A stretch of 64,000 nucleotides of DNA from Lepiota brunneoincarnata (Eukaryota > Basidiomycota > Agaricomycetes > Agaricales > Agaricaceae), in assembly GCA_023014365.1 (NCBI GenBank), contig JAEBUN010000020.1:744001-808000 (forward strand), in the 5' to 3' direction. The notes below the pieces were generated by a model that was not told the origin of the DNA, made no database searches, and was given only the letters and a program-made list of their open reading frames with translations. Each line of letters opens with the position of its first letter. Within the stretch, counting starts at the first letter, position 1. Position numbers and translations under genes: made by a program. Below, piece by piece: positions 1 to 9,960 of the stretch.

Positions 1-822
1 TGAGCAAGGACTGATAGTGGGAACCATCGAAAATGTCCTTGATGGTGCCAGGCTCATGAATGTATGTTCCCCGATAGCACATCTTTTTTGTGTGTGTGGG
101 GTTCATTGACATAGCCCATAGGTAAGGGATGAGGGGAAGGTACTCGAATGTCTTGTATGGCTTTCCATTAGCCACATATCACGATTCCTTGCAGTTGGGG
201 CATCCAGTGAGGTCTTCAAATGGCCTGACAAAACAAATGCAACTATTTATACAACAGCTGTATTGTACAGGCTGAAATCCAGACAGTGATTGAACGCACT
301 TTTTGGTTATTTTCAGGCTGACTTGACTGCTGCCTGGAAAAGCTTTATGGAGTTGACTGAAAGTGCGCTCAGTTATGTGGTCCTCCACCTTGAGGGTATA
401 ACTGCAAAGTAGATTGAGGTCCGAATCTCCCAAGGCATTTGTGTCTAAAGTATTGTTAGCAAGGCAGGTGATTCATGGGGCAAGGACAAACCTATGGCTG
501 TGGATGCCGCTTCATGTGCAAAGTTTTCATCAAGTATGTCCAAAGGGTGAATGTGCAAATCATTATCTTCGCTGTCCTTGCTGTTCTCATTGCTCTCGCA
601 GGCTTCATCACTCTCACAGGCTTCATTGCTCTTGCAGGCTTCATCACTCTCATAGGCTTCATTGCTCTTGCAGTCTTCATTGCTCTCACAGTCTCCATCG
701 CTCTTGCAGTCTTCAGGCTGGGAAGCTTCTGCAGCACCACCACCGGATCCCTTGTCTTTGCTGTCATTACCATTCCTACTGGCAGGCCTGGCATCTTGCA
801 GGTGGCTATTCCCCCATCACTG
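1..822 (-). pseudogene. Tnp2-family (CACTA-like) transposase, N-terminal part, broken, runs off the left edge
   Basis: Read on the minus strand, the sequence gives a spaced cysteine block (CCINSC, then CPNCKE) followed by a stretch around LPLIPYLWAM and the motif PGTIKDIFDGSHYQSLL. I recognise this order as the N-terminal region of fungal Tnp2 transposases, the DDE-type enzymes of CACTA-like elements. Upstream, 480-822 is open in one frame and encodes an acidic repeat of the pattern EACESD, usual for disordered N-termini in this family. The two blocks are separated by a TAG near 445, which could be an intron or decay. A TGA follows CPNCKES where the family has arginine. The DDE core would lie left of the window. 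It is therefore a remnant, or an exon set with at least one nonsense codon. Family call fairly sure, exon limits not. Confidence 0.7.
556..714 (-). repeat. 18-bp coding minisatellite (six-codon units) inside the Tnp2 remnant
   Basis: About nine imperfect 18-bp units of the type GAAGCCTGCAAGAGCAAT run in tandem. In the transposase frame each encodes E-A/D-C-E/K-S-N/D. The period is a multiple of three, so unit number can vary without shifting the frame. Confidence 0.8.
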
Positions 823-1997
823 CTCCATCATACACCTGGTTCTATCCATAAGCCTGTCTGACTGACATGTAGATGGCGATGCCTCGAGAGAATTATTGTC
901 ATCATTGCATTCTTAGGTAGGGAGGGATTCTGTGAGGTTGGTATTGGCTTGAAAGGTTACAGAAATCTCAGGGGGTTGGTATGCCTCAGGTTGAGCTGGT
1001 TTAGTCCACTTACAGCTGCCATCCTTGTCAGAACTAGATCACAACCGCTTTGTGGAGTCTCTTCTCCAATAATCCTGAGGTGAAATTCAGGAATGTTGGG
1101 GGTTGGGGAGCAAGAAAGTGTGCCCCAGCCACTCTTGCTCTGCTAAGACACCTGCTCTGAGTGACATCTTTCCATGACCATTCAAATGGTTTTGTTTTGT
1201 AGCATATGTCACTTGTAGGCCGTAACTGCAGGTGCAGAGGACAGGCATGACCATGGTAGAGAGAAAAAATGCACAATAGCACAGCCTGGTGGACCCTTTC
1301 TGCCAATGTGAAATGACTCATACAAGAATGTGTAAGATGTGTTAACAAGTGTATATTACTCATTTCAATGAATGCTTCTACAGAATGGGAGGGTATGGAT
1401 AAGGAATTGGTATGTGAGCATAGGACATCTGGCCCAACATACACTAATCCAGAGTGGTACATGCCACTGCTCATGATGATTGCACACAGTAGTTTTGGAA
1501 CTCTCAGCTATCCTCTGAGGAGATCCTCAGATGGTAACCAAGAGGTGTCCCAGTAATGAGTTTCTGTGCTTACATCTGAGGAGATCCTCAGATGGTAGCC
1601 ACAGATTGGCATCCAGTTTCTATGGCTGAGATATAGGTGACACCTGTGTTGAATGTCAGTAGGTGAGAGTTTGACACTTGTAAATACTTACCTTGTCCAT
1701 TAAATAGGTGCCAGGCAGTTGAACATGACCAAAATGGTGGTAGAAACATGAAGGAAATGGGTTGATTGATGATGAATAAGGGCATCACCTGACTTACTTT
1801 CCCACATGCTCTAGATCTGATGATTGCCAAGTGTTTCTGGGGTGAATGGAACAAGAGATGCGACATCCTTGATCCATAAATGATGGCACAGGAGGTGCCT
1901 GTAGAGCTAGGAGGATCAACCTTACAAATGTATAGGTCAAGCCATTGACTTTGGCGTATGTGTAACCCCACAGACTATTCAAGATGTCCACTCATGT
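823..1997. other. Stretch without a recognisable gene, left of the Gypsy-1A insertion
   Basis: Open frames here (for example 1034-1474 and 1588-1971 on the minus strand) show no motif I know and no clear codon bias. The only clear structures are the two palindromes at 1514-1593. The segment is continuous with 8792 onward once Gypsy-1A is taken out. Confidence 0.6.
1514..1593. repeat. Two palindromic motif copies (TCTGAGGA-GA-TCCTCAGA)
   Basis: Copies lie at 1514-1531 (18 bp) and 1574-1593 (20 bp, ends extended by A/T). Both are perfect inverted repeats around a central GA. The same motif recurs at 12712-12845, and a sister motif with swapped flanks lies at 13171-13245. They lie upstream of the minus-strand Tnp2 remnant, so they could be subterminal transposase-binding sites or promoter operators; which is inference. 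Confidence 0.75.
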
Positions 1998-2661
1998 TGT
2001 CATATCCACACCAAACCTAGAGCTTAACCATTAGGCTTCGGCTTCTCGACTCCACGTGTGCTCCACACGACAACCCTATGCCCTCCGACTCGGCCCCGAC
2101 TGGCTCCGACCGCAACCCCTTCGCCCCGATCACGCGACCTACCTCTACACGTGCCACGACCACCTGACCCTCGGTGCTCCCATTGTCCAGTTCTCCATTC
2201 TCCGTCCGTAATCAGAATATGTTACCAGTCTCCATACCCGTACCGGTCTCCATTCCATTCGAAATCATTCGTAATCCGCTTGTAACCATATGGGTCTCCG
2301 CTTCGCTCCGCACGTAGTCAGTACGAGTCATCATTCGTCGAGCTAGTAGTATATATACTGTAGGCACTTGGCTTGTACTCCTCAGTCTGATAATCGAATC
2401 GAGCAGCGGACCAGCTCCCTGTTCCATATCCTCTCCTCCCTTCTGCCTCGCTCCGCTTCGGCTCCGACTTCCTGAAATACGGACTAGGACAGTAGGAGGG
2501 CACAGCACATAAGCTGAGGCCGCAAGTCCAACCCCCCGCCCGACGTACTCCGCCTCGGTCCCGAAGTCTACGTACTGACTTCGCCCTGTCCCCCGGTTAC
2601 CTTATACCAAGGATACCACCCCGACCCTCCGCTTCGGTCCCGACCCGCACCGGCTCTAACA
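1998..2661 (+). repeat. 5' LTR of Gypsy-1A
   Basis: It runs from TGTCATATCC to GGCTCTAACA (TG...CA ends). A TATA box at 2350-2355 (within TAGTATATATAC) precedes the inferred transcript start at 2384. The family consists of at least two subfamilies: this copy begins with CACACCAAACC, whereas Gypsy-1B and the solo LTR at 10884 begin with CATGCCAACTC. Confidence 0.95.
2350..2394 (+). promoter_or_regulatory. LTR core promoter and start of the R region
   Basis: TATATA at 2350-2355 lies 34 bp upstream of AGTCTGATAAT at 2384-2394. That 11-mer is the exact reverse complement of the primer site at 2664-2674, so the transcript 5' end is inferred to be here. Confidence 0.65.
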
Positions 2662-2663
2662 GT

Positions 2664-2674
2664 ATTATCAGACT
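2664..2674 (+). other. Self-primer binding site of Gypsy-1A
   Basis: ATTATCAGACT starts two bases after the 5' LTR ends. It is exactly complementary to AGTCTGATAAT at the inferred mRNA start (2384-2394). This arrangement is that of Tf1/sushi elements, which prime reverse transcription with the 5' end of their own RNA instead of a tRNA. Confidence 0.7.
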
Positions 2675-2714
2675 CAAACTCCTCCTGTCCACCACACTCT
2701 GAATTTTTTTAACC

Positions 2715-4116
2715 ATAGTCTCTCGAACAGTTACCCGTACTCGCACTCTGGTAACTCCAGCCGCTCGCCGTAGCAAACGCATCACTCGACAACCTCCTTC
2801 CGAGGAACTGCAACCCGACTCCCCGAGGGCTTCTCGCTCTCACCAACAATCGATCGCACCCTCGACCCCAGACCGTTTCTCTGAAGATATACAACCTTCA
2901 GTATTCCGGACTCCCGACGGCCCCGACGACGGCCCCGACCCCAATCCTGATCCCAGCGACCCTGGTGATCCCGACGACTACCCTGACAATGGGGACGGGC
3001 CCCCGGGCAACGACGAACCATCAGACAACGGCGACAACAACAACAACATCCCACCTGGCAGCACCCGAGACGACCATGATAGACTCATACTCCGAGTTTT
3101 CCAACGCATAGCCGACCAAATGGACGGCCGTGGGAACTCTCAAGCCCCACAGCCTCCTCGATCTCCCCATACCAAAGCTCGCGAACCTGACATCTTTACA
3201 GGTTCCGACCCCGCCAAACTCAAACCCTTCCTCTTCCAATGTCGGCTCTATTTCCGTACTAACCCGGCCCAGTTCGCTATCCCCGCCACCAAGGTCAACT
3301 TCGCGTTGACATACCTCACAGGCGTGGCACAGCAACACTTCGAAATCGGCCTCGACGAGGCCGACAACCACGGAATAATACACGACTGGATCGAGGACTG
3401 GGACCAGTTCACCCTGGAACTGCAGACCAATTTCGGTCCCGCGGATCCGACCGGAGAAGCTGCTGAGCAGCTCGACTCCCTCCGAATGCGCTACGACGAG
3501 AAGATCGCCGTCTACAACGTCGATTTCCTCCGTCTAGCTGGCCAACTCCGCTGGGGTGACGAAGTATTCTGTCACCGCTACTACAAAGGCCTCCCCGACC
3601 GCATCCAGGACATTCTGTCCAATCGGCCCCGACGGCAAGCCCGACACCTTCATCGAAATGCGAGCAGCAGCGATGAAGATCGACGCTCGCTACTGGGAAC
3701 GCCAACGCGAGAAGGCCCGCGCCAAATCCGTTTCGGACCTGACCGCCTCTAGGAAACCTGGAGGTAACCCATCCCCTTCCACCTCGACCAACCCGCAACC
3801 TGCCGCCAAGCCTGCCAATAATAACAGAGGCAGCACGCCCAACACCAGCCTCAAGGGCAATCCGCCCAACCCGTCCGCCGGTCAGAAATCGGCCCCGCCC
3901 AAATCCGACCTTACTAGTAAACTTGGTAAGGACGGTAAATTAACCCCCGAGGAACGTCAACGACGTTTCGACAATAACCTCTGCCTTGTCTGCGCAGATC
4001 CCAATCACAGGGCTGCTAACTGCGACAAGAAAAAATTCCCTGATGCCAAGGCTAAAGGCCGACAGGCTCAGCTCCCCGAGACAGACGCGCCGGCTCTCCC
4101 GAGCTCGGAAAAATAG
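2715..4116 (+). pseudogene. gag: Gag of Gypsy-1A, with a lost start and frameshifts
   Basis: The reading frame begins at 2715, where ATA stands in place of the ATG found in Gypsy-1B (39051). An acidic, Pro/Asp/Asn-rich N-terminus is followed by a retrotransposon capsid region (around DIFTGSDPAKLKPFLFQC, 3190-3240) and a C-terminal zinc knuckle [14 protein letters not shown] near 3985. A run of four C at 3627-3630, against three in Gypsy-1B, shifts the frame in the middle of capsid. A second indel near 4088-4095 separates gag from pol: in Gypsy-1B the two lie in one frame here, so the ancestor probably made a single Gag-Pol polyprotein. Translation stops at the TAG at 4114. Gag packages the RNA; the damage should make this copy non-autonomous. 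Confidence 0.85.
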
Positions 4117-7100
4117 TCGGCGGTCCTCAGGCCTCTGCACAGACTGAGGATCGCATTGAACTCTGCTGTGCTCCAGAGAGTTTCCGTCTCAATGCGTCTG
4201 CTCTTTCCGACCCGAACTCCTTTCATATCACATTAACTTCTCCTTTAATTACTTCTGTATCTTCTGTCTCCGCTTCCGTACTCTCCGCTTCGGACCCGAT
4301 TTCTACAACGGACAATGTAGTTAGTTCTGATTTCTCTTCTCTTTCTCCTTTCAAAGCCCTTGTTGATAGTGGTTCTACTCACTGTTTTGTGGACTCATCT
4401 TTTGTTCGTTCTCATAGTATTCCAACCTCGTCCATTCCGGCTATTGAACTTCGGTTATTTGATGGGACCTCAAATGCCTACATTACGGAGCTTGCGCAAC
4501 TGCCTGTATCTTTCCCCTCCGGTGAATCTATCATTTTGGACACTTATGTCACCCGGCTCGACTCTTCCTGTTCTGTGGTCTTAGGACACAACTGGCTCAC
4601 CCGCTACAATCCGTTGATTGACTGGGCTTTGGGCAGTATTACTTTCCGGCCATCCCTACTCGAGAATCCTGCTTCCGTCTCTACCTGCGTCGCACCCGCA
4701 TCGGCTCCGCCTATGGCCGCCCCTGACTCTCCTGACCTAGGTTCACCACCCCTGTCCGGGACCTCGTCCCAATCTGTCCCCCTTGCGAAACCGCACATCT
4801 CCTTGATAAACGCTCCTGCCTTTATCCGCGCTGCCAAGCTCCCTGGCTCCCAACAATTCCGAATCAATCTTTCCGCCACCTCCGCATCGGCCGCGTCCTC
4901 TGCTGTCTCCGAGGAACCGCCTGACCTCTCGTCCATCCCCGAGGAATACCACGAGTTCGCTGACGTTTTCAGTAAATCGCGTGCTGACACACTTGCTCCA
5001 CACCGCCCTTACGACCTCCAGATTAACCTAGAGGATGGCGGTCAGCCTCCGGTCGGTACCATTTACTCCCTTTCACAATCGGAGCTTGGAGCTCTACGTG
5101 ATTTTATTGACGAACATTTATCTATTGGTTTCATCCGCCCCTCCACTTCCCCTCATGGAGCCCCGGTCCTCTTCGTCAAGAAAAAGGACGGCTCCCTCTG
5201 CTTATGCGTTGATTTTAGAGGTCTCAACCGTATTACCAAGAAGGACCGCTATCCCCTTCCGCTCATCTCCGACCTCTTAGACTCCCCTCGCAAAGCTCGC
5301 GTATATACCAAGATCGACCTCCGCCACGCTTACCATCTTGTCCGCGTTGCTGACGGCGACGAATGGAAGACCGCCTTTCGGACCCGCTACGGCTCCTTCG
5401 AATGGATGGTTATGCCTTTCGGCCTCACCAATGCCCCCGCCACCTTCCAGCGGTTCATGAACGATATATTCAAGGACATGCTCGACGTCTGCGTTACTAT
5501 CTACCTTGACGACATTCTGATATACTCCGACAACCATAGTATCCATCGTGACCAAGTCAAGGAGGTCCTCAAGCGGCTCCGCCAACACGGTCTATACGCC
5601 CGCCCTGACAAATGCCAGTTCCACTCTGACACAGTGGAATATCTCGGCTACATTCTCTCCCCCGACGGCCTCCGAATGGACCAATCTAAAGTCAAGACCA
5701 TCCAGGAGTGGCCTGAGCCTAAGAAAGTCAAGGACATCCAGTCCTTCTTAGGCTTCGCCAATTTCTACCGTCGCTTCATTCACGGATACTCCGACATCGT
5801 CGTTCCGCTCACTCGCCTCACCCGCAAAGACGTGAAGTGGAATTTTACTGATGATTGTCGCGAGGCCTTTAACTCCCTGAAGGAAGCATTTATCTCCGCC
5901 CCCGTCCTCACTCCTTGGGTCCCCGACGCTCAGATCATTGTCGAGACCGACGCCTCCGACTACGCCCTTGCGGCAATCCTCTCTATCGTCACCGACGATG
6001 GGGAGGTCCATCCCGTTGCATTCCATTCCCGCACCTTTAACACGGCCGAACTCAACTATGACACTCACGACAAGGAACTCCTGGCGATATTCGAAGCCTT
6101 TCGCATCTGGCGGCACTATCTCGAAGGTGCCCCCCTTGCTATTGATGTGGTCACTGACCACAAGAACCTCGAATACTTCTGCACCACCAAGATCCTGACT
6201 CGCCGCCAAGCTCGTTGGTCCAAGTTCCTATCCCAATTCCACCTCGTCATCCGTTTCCGACCCGGCCGCCTTGGCACCAAGCCTGACGCCCTAACTAGAC
6301 GATGGGACGTCTACCCTAAAGGGGGGAATAGCGACTATGCATCAGTCAACCCGCACAACTTCCGGCCTGTGTTCACTCACGAACAGCTCGCGGCCTCCGT
6401 CCGTGCCACCACTCTTTACGCCCCTTCCCTTCGCGCAGCTGTAGTCATGGACCTCGATCAGCTACACCGCGATATTCTCGCCGCCCTACCAGCGGATCCG
6501 ACTGCTTCCGCCCATCTTGCCAGCCCAGAAGGCCGTTGGTCAGTTAATGATAAAGGTTTCCTCCTCTTAGACGACAGAATCTACGTCCCTGACACTGACA
6601 ATCTCCGACTTCGGGTCCTTCAGTACAAGCATGATCACGTCCTAGCCGGCCACTTCGGTCAGAATAAAACGCTGGAACTCATCCGGCGCGAATACACCTG
6701 GCCTAGCGTCCGCACCTTCGTCAAGGATTTCTGTAAGTCTTGCGTCACCTGTATGAGGTCTAAACCCCAGCGCCATCGCCCCTACGGTCTCCTTAAGCAA
6801 CTCCCCATCCCCGAACGCCCTTGGAATTCAATCTCCATGGACTTCATCGAAAAACTTCCCGCCTCCTCCGGCTATGACGCCATCCTGGTAATCGTTGACA
6901 GACTCACCAAGCAATCCGTCTTCATCCCGACTTATGATACCGTCACCTCCTCCGACCTCGCCCGCTTATTCGTCCTCCATGTCTTCTCCAAGCACGGCGT
7001 ACCCGAACATGTTACCTCCGACCGCGGCTCCGAATTCGTCTCCCACTTCTTCCGCTCATTGGGACAAGCCCTTGACATGAAGCTACATTTCACCTCGGGC

Positions 7101-7916
7101 TACCATCCAGAAGGTGACGGACAAACGGAACGCACCAACCAGACCCTCGAACAATACCTTCGGGTCTATTGTAACTACCAACAGGACAATTGGTCCGAAT
7201 TACTACCCCTAGCTGAGTTTGCTTACAACAACGCTCCTAGTGCCACCACCGGTATCTCCCCATTCTTCGCTAATAAAGGATACCATCCGAACATCACAGT
7301 TCATCCTGAACGCGATCTTGCCTCCGCCCGGGCCCGCCATTTTGCTGTTGATCTCGACGACCTACATACCACCCTGAAGTCCGAAATAGCGCTAGCCCAG
7401 CAACGTTATCAGACCTCCGCCGACGCCCGCCGACTCCCCGCCCCGGACTTCAAGGTTGGACAAAAGGTATTCGTGAAAGCCCAATTCTTCCGCACCACCC
7501 GTCCCTCCAAAAAACTCTCCGAAAAGTACCTTGGGCCTTATGAGATCATTGCACAAGCAGGTACTCACTCCCTTACACTCCGACTTCCCGACTCCATGCG
7601 TGGAGTACACCCAGTCTTCCATGTTTCCATGCTCGAACCAGCCACACCTAACACCATACCCGCCCGATCGGATCCGCCGCCCGCGCCGGTTTCCATTGAC
7701 GGTGAACCAGAATACGAGATTGCCCGCATCGTCGACTCTAAGATCGATCGGCGCCGCGCGTGCAAGCTCCTCTATAAAGTCATCTGGTTAGGTTACGAAG
7801 ACACTGAAGAAGAGTCCTCGTGGTTGCCAGCCACCGAGCTTGAACATGCTATAGATCTCGTAGAGGCTTTTCATTCCTCTTACCCTGCAAAGCCTGGTCC
7901 TCTTCACTCACTTTGA
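4101..7916 (+). CDS. pol: Pol of Gypsy-1A: protease, RT, RNase H, integrase, chromodomain
   Basis: The pol frame is uninterrupted from at least 4101 to the TGA at 7914-7916. In order it shows: an aspartic protease with [10 protein letters not shown] (about 4357); reverse transcriptase with YLDDILIY (about 5503); RNase H with VETDASDYALAA (about 5940); the integrase zinc finger (HDHVLAGH, then CKSCVTC, 6630-6760); and a catalytic core with SMDFIEKLP, TSDRGSEF and the glutamate of GDGQTERTNQ. A GPY/F-like segment (KYLGPYEI, about 7525) and a chromodomain (YEIARIVDSK to WLPATELEHA, 7710-7860) follow. Chromodomains steer integration to modified histones. No start codon belongs to it alone; it was probably made by fusion with gag. 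All catalytic residues I can check are present. Confidence 0.93.
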   Translation, partial: ELGKIVGGPQASAQTEDRIELCCAPESFRLNASALSDPNSFHITLTSPLITSVSSVSASVLSASDPISTTDNVVSSDFSSLSPFKALVDSGSTHCFVDSSFVRSHSIPTSSIPAIELRLFDGTSNAYITELAQLPVSFPSGESIILDTYVTRLDSSCSVVLGHNWLTRYNPLIDWALGSITFRPSLLENPASVSTCVAPASAPPMAAPDSPDLGSPPLSGTSSQSVPLAKPHISLINAPAFIRAAKLPGSQQFRINLSATSASAASSAVSEEPPDLSSIPEEYHEFADVFSKSRADTLAPHRPYDLQINLEDGGQPPVGTIYSLSQSELGALRDFIDEHLSIGFIRPSTSPHGAPVLFVKKKDGSLCLCVDFRGLNRITKKDRYPLPLISDLLDSPRKARVYTKIDLRHAYHLVRVADGDEWKTAFRTRYGSFEWMVMPFGLTNAPATFQRFMNDIFKDMLDVCVTIYLDDILIYSDNHSIHRDQVKEVLKRLRQHGLYARPDKCQFHSDTVEYLGYILSPDGLRMDQSKVKTIQEWPEPKKVKDIQSFLGFANFYRRFIHGYSDIVVPLTRLTRKDVKWNFTDDCREAFNSLKEAFISAPVLTPWVPDAQIIVETDASDYALAAILSIVTDDGEVHPVAFHSRTFNTAELNYDTHDKELLAIFEAFRIWRHYLEGAPLAIDVVTDHKNLEYFCTTKILTRRQARWSKFLSQFHLVIRFRPGRLGTKPDALTRRWDVYPKGGNSDYASVNPHNFRPVFTHEQLAASVRATTLYAPSLRAAVVMDLDQLHRDILAALPADPTASAHLASPEGRWSVNDKGFLLLDDRIYVPDTDNLRLRVLQYKHDHVLAGHFGQNKTLELIRREYTWPSVRTFVKDFCKSCVTCMRSKPQRHRPYGLLKQLPIPERPWNSISMDFIEKLPASSGYDAILVIVDRLTKQSVFIPTYDTVTSSDLARLFVLHVFSKHGVPEHVTSDRGSEFVSHFFRSLGQALDMKLHFTSGYHPEGDGQTERTNQTLEQYLRVYCNYQQDNWSELLPLAEFAYNNAPSATTGISPFFANKGYHPNITVHPERDLASARARHFAVDLDDLHTTLKSEIALAQQRYQTSADARRLPAPDFKVGQKVFVKAQFFRTTRPSKKLSEKYLGPYEIIAQAGTHSLTLRLPDSMRGVHPVFHVSMLEPATPNTIPARSDPPPAPVSIDGEPEYEIARIVDSKIDRRRACKLLYKVIWLGYEDTEEESSWLPATELEHAIDLVEAFHSSYPAKPGPLHSL

Positions 7917-7986
7917 GTTACTGACCACACATCGCACCAAGAAACAACCATGTATTAAACAAACCAAAAAAAACAACCCCGTACAA

Positions 7987-8066
7987 CTACCTATCGGTGT
8001 CGTCTCCAGAGAGCCCGGGCGACCCATTCACTTCTTCCATCAAATCCTGCACCTCCTCCTCCGAAG
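7987..8066 (-). pseudogene. Last-exon remnant of the antisense gene of Gypsy-1
   Basis: On the minus strand this reads SEEEVQDLMEEVNGS and ends DDTDR-stop (TAG at 7987-7989). It matches the C-terminus of the antisense gene in Gypsy-1B (SEEEV, then MMEDAAV, then NDTDR-stop). The rest of the gene is missing: the sequence jumps from TCCGAA to TGGGCCCC, joining points about 1.06 kb apart in Gypsy-1B. Confidence 0.75.
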
Positions 8067-8109
8067 TGGGCCCCGGTCTAGACCGCCTTGGGCCTCGAGG
8101 CTCGGCCCT

Positions 8110-8122
8110 AAAGGGGGGGCAC
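8110..8122 (+). other. Polypurine tract of Gypsy-1A
   Basis: AAAGGGGGGGCAC lies directly before the 3' LTR, the usual place for plus-strand DNA priming. The same tract precedes the 3' LTR of Gypsy-1B at 45526-45538. Confidence 0.8.
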
Positions 8123-8786
8123 TGTCATATCCACACCAAACCTAGAGCTTAACCATTAGGCTTCGGCTTCTCGACTCCACGTGTGCTCCACACGACAACC
8201 CTATGCCCTCCGACTCGGCCCCGACTGGCTCCGACCGCAACCCCTTCGCCCCGATCACGCGACCTACCTCTACACGTGCCACGACCACCTGACCCTCGGT
8301 GCTCCCATTGTCCAGTTCTCCATTCTCCGTCCGTAATCAGAATACGTTACCAGTCTCCATACCCGTACCGGTCTCCATTCCATTCGAAATCATTCGTAAT
8401 CCGCTTGTAACCATATGGGTCTCCGCTTCGCTCCGCACGTAGTCAGTACGAGTCATCATTCGTCGAGCTAGTAGTATATATACTGTAGGCACTTGGCTTG
8501 TACTCCTCAGTCTGATAATCGAATCGAGCAGCGGACCAGCTCCCTGTTCCATATCCTCTCCTCCCTTCTGCCTCGCTCCGCTTCGGCTCCGACTTCCTGA
8601 AATACGGACTAGGACAGTAGGAGGGCACAGCACATAAGCTGAGGCCGCAAGTCCAACCCCCCGCCCGACGTACTCCGCCTCGGTCCCGAAGTCTACGTAC
8701 TGACTTCGCCCTGTCCCCCAGTTACCTTATACCAAGGATACCACCCCGACCCTCCGCTTCGGTCCCGACCCGCACCGGCTCTAACA
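8123..8786 (+). repeat. 3' LTR of Gypsy-1A
   Basis: 664 bp, almost identical to the 5' LTR and ended by CTCTAACA, followed by the duplicated target CATGT at 8787-8791. Confidence 0.97.
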
Positions 8787-9613
8787 CATGTTCAAATTAG
8801 CTTGTGTGGTGGGAATAAACAAAATGGCTCATAATTTCAGTTGCTTCAGTATTTACATGACATTGATACATTCCAACAAAAGAAAACATGCAAAAGATGT
8901 AATTACAATGTAACAAATCTACCAGTAAGCACAAGGGGGACCAAACTTGTTAATAAACTCCCTGGACTGTTCTTTGAGGACTTTCATGGCTCTTTGTCCT
9001 TCAGGGGCACCTCTCAGCTGCTGGCACCAAATTGGAGGAGTCCAAGGAAAACCCATCTTCTCATCCTCACAGGTTCCCATTGCACAAGCCACTTGTCTGT
9101 TGTAGAGGTCATTCATCTGGTCAGACCAGCATCCTAAATCTTCACCTGATCCCTCATAGAGGTGTGTCAAGGGAAACCATGACATTTTTCTTTTATCCTC
9201 TCCCTGACCTGAAGATCATGGTCAGTGGTACATTAAATACGAATGGGATAAGAACTCAGACCTGTATACGAGACATATAGCCCACAGATTATGTCCAATT
9301 CATCCTGGCTCAACTCATCGTCCAAAAACTCATTCCCTGCCTCATCCATAACAGAATACATGGGCAAACCATCGTGACATTTACCTGACAGGCCAGATAG
9401 AGTATCCTGTATACCAATGGTGTCAAGGGCAATCTGGCAAACAAAGCCCCTATGCAGCAATGCTGCTTGGCCGCAATGCTGTTTCAAAAGGATCTGACAC
9501 TGCTGATGGTAGAATTCATAGTCTGTCTTAGTGAACTTGTGGTCTAGCAGATGGAGTGGAACCAACACTGTTCTCGGCAGCACTGTTGTGTCAAGGGCCT
9601 TGAAGGTAGCAGC

Positions 9614-9960
9614 TGTAAGGGGACTGGTGTCTGGCATCACACTCTGCATTACACTCCCCCTTATGCAAGGCATGCCTAGGGGCCTGTGGTTGGACATCTG
9701 GGCTTGGCCTTTCTAGCCGATGCCCAATGCCTGAGCCTGGTCTCAGCCTTCGGCCATCCCCATCCCCAAGCCCAATCCATGGATGACTTTACTATCTTTT
9801 AGTTGTTTGTGTATTGTTTGTGCATGTTATTTCTGGTAGCTATTGTAGTGTTTAGTTACCTGGTCTGTGCGCAGACCACTATGTATATATGTAGCATGGG
9901 TGGTGATTGTAATCGCCACCTGAATATCAATTTGGTTCTGGTGCCTTGACTCCCCTAACA
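9614..9960. mobile_element. Solo LTR (family TGTTAGGGG...CCCCTTACA), copy 1
   Basis: 347 bp with near-inverted ends (TGTAAGGGG and CCCCTAACA) and the 5-bp target GCAGC duplicated at 9609-9613 and 9961-9965. It is homologous, in the opposite orientation, to 31334-31654; both contain a hairpin-forming GGTCTG/CAGACC core. The internal region is gone, so it arose by LTR-LTR recombination. The parent family is not otherwise in the window. Confidence 0.85.

Larger units (their letters stand above)
1998..8786 (+). mobile_element. Gypsy-1A: nearly intact Ty3/gypsy chromovirus-type LTR retrotransposon
   Basis: The element is 6789 bp with 664-bp LTRs at both ends that differ at only two positions I can see (2221/8346 region T versus C, and a G/A near the 3' end). 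The 5-bp target CATGT is duplicated at 1993-1997 and 8787-8791. Inside are a primer site, gag with a CCHC knuckle, and a long pol with protease, reverse transcriptase, RNase H, integrase and chromodomain. A G-rich polypurine tract precedes the 3' LTR. The LTR similarity implies a very recent insertion, yet gag carries two small indels and the start codon reads ATA. It may have moved using proteins supplied by another copy. Confidence 0.97.

Noticed and set aside
414..865. Overlapping plus-strand frames rich in Leu/His/Cys
   Set aside because: They are shadows of the 18-bp minisatellite, which is open in several frames; the minus-strand EACESD frame fits the transposase context.
5277..6209. 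Long minus-strand frames opposite Gypsy-1A RT and RNase H
   Set aside because: They are complements of a strongly biased, GC-rich pol and have no domain; they decay together with pol in Gypsy-1B. The antisense gene at 44273-45405 is different because it lies outside pol and has splice sites and cysteine spacing.
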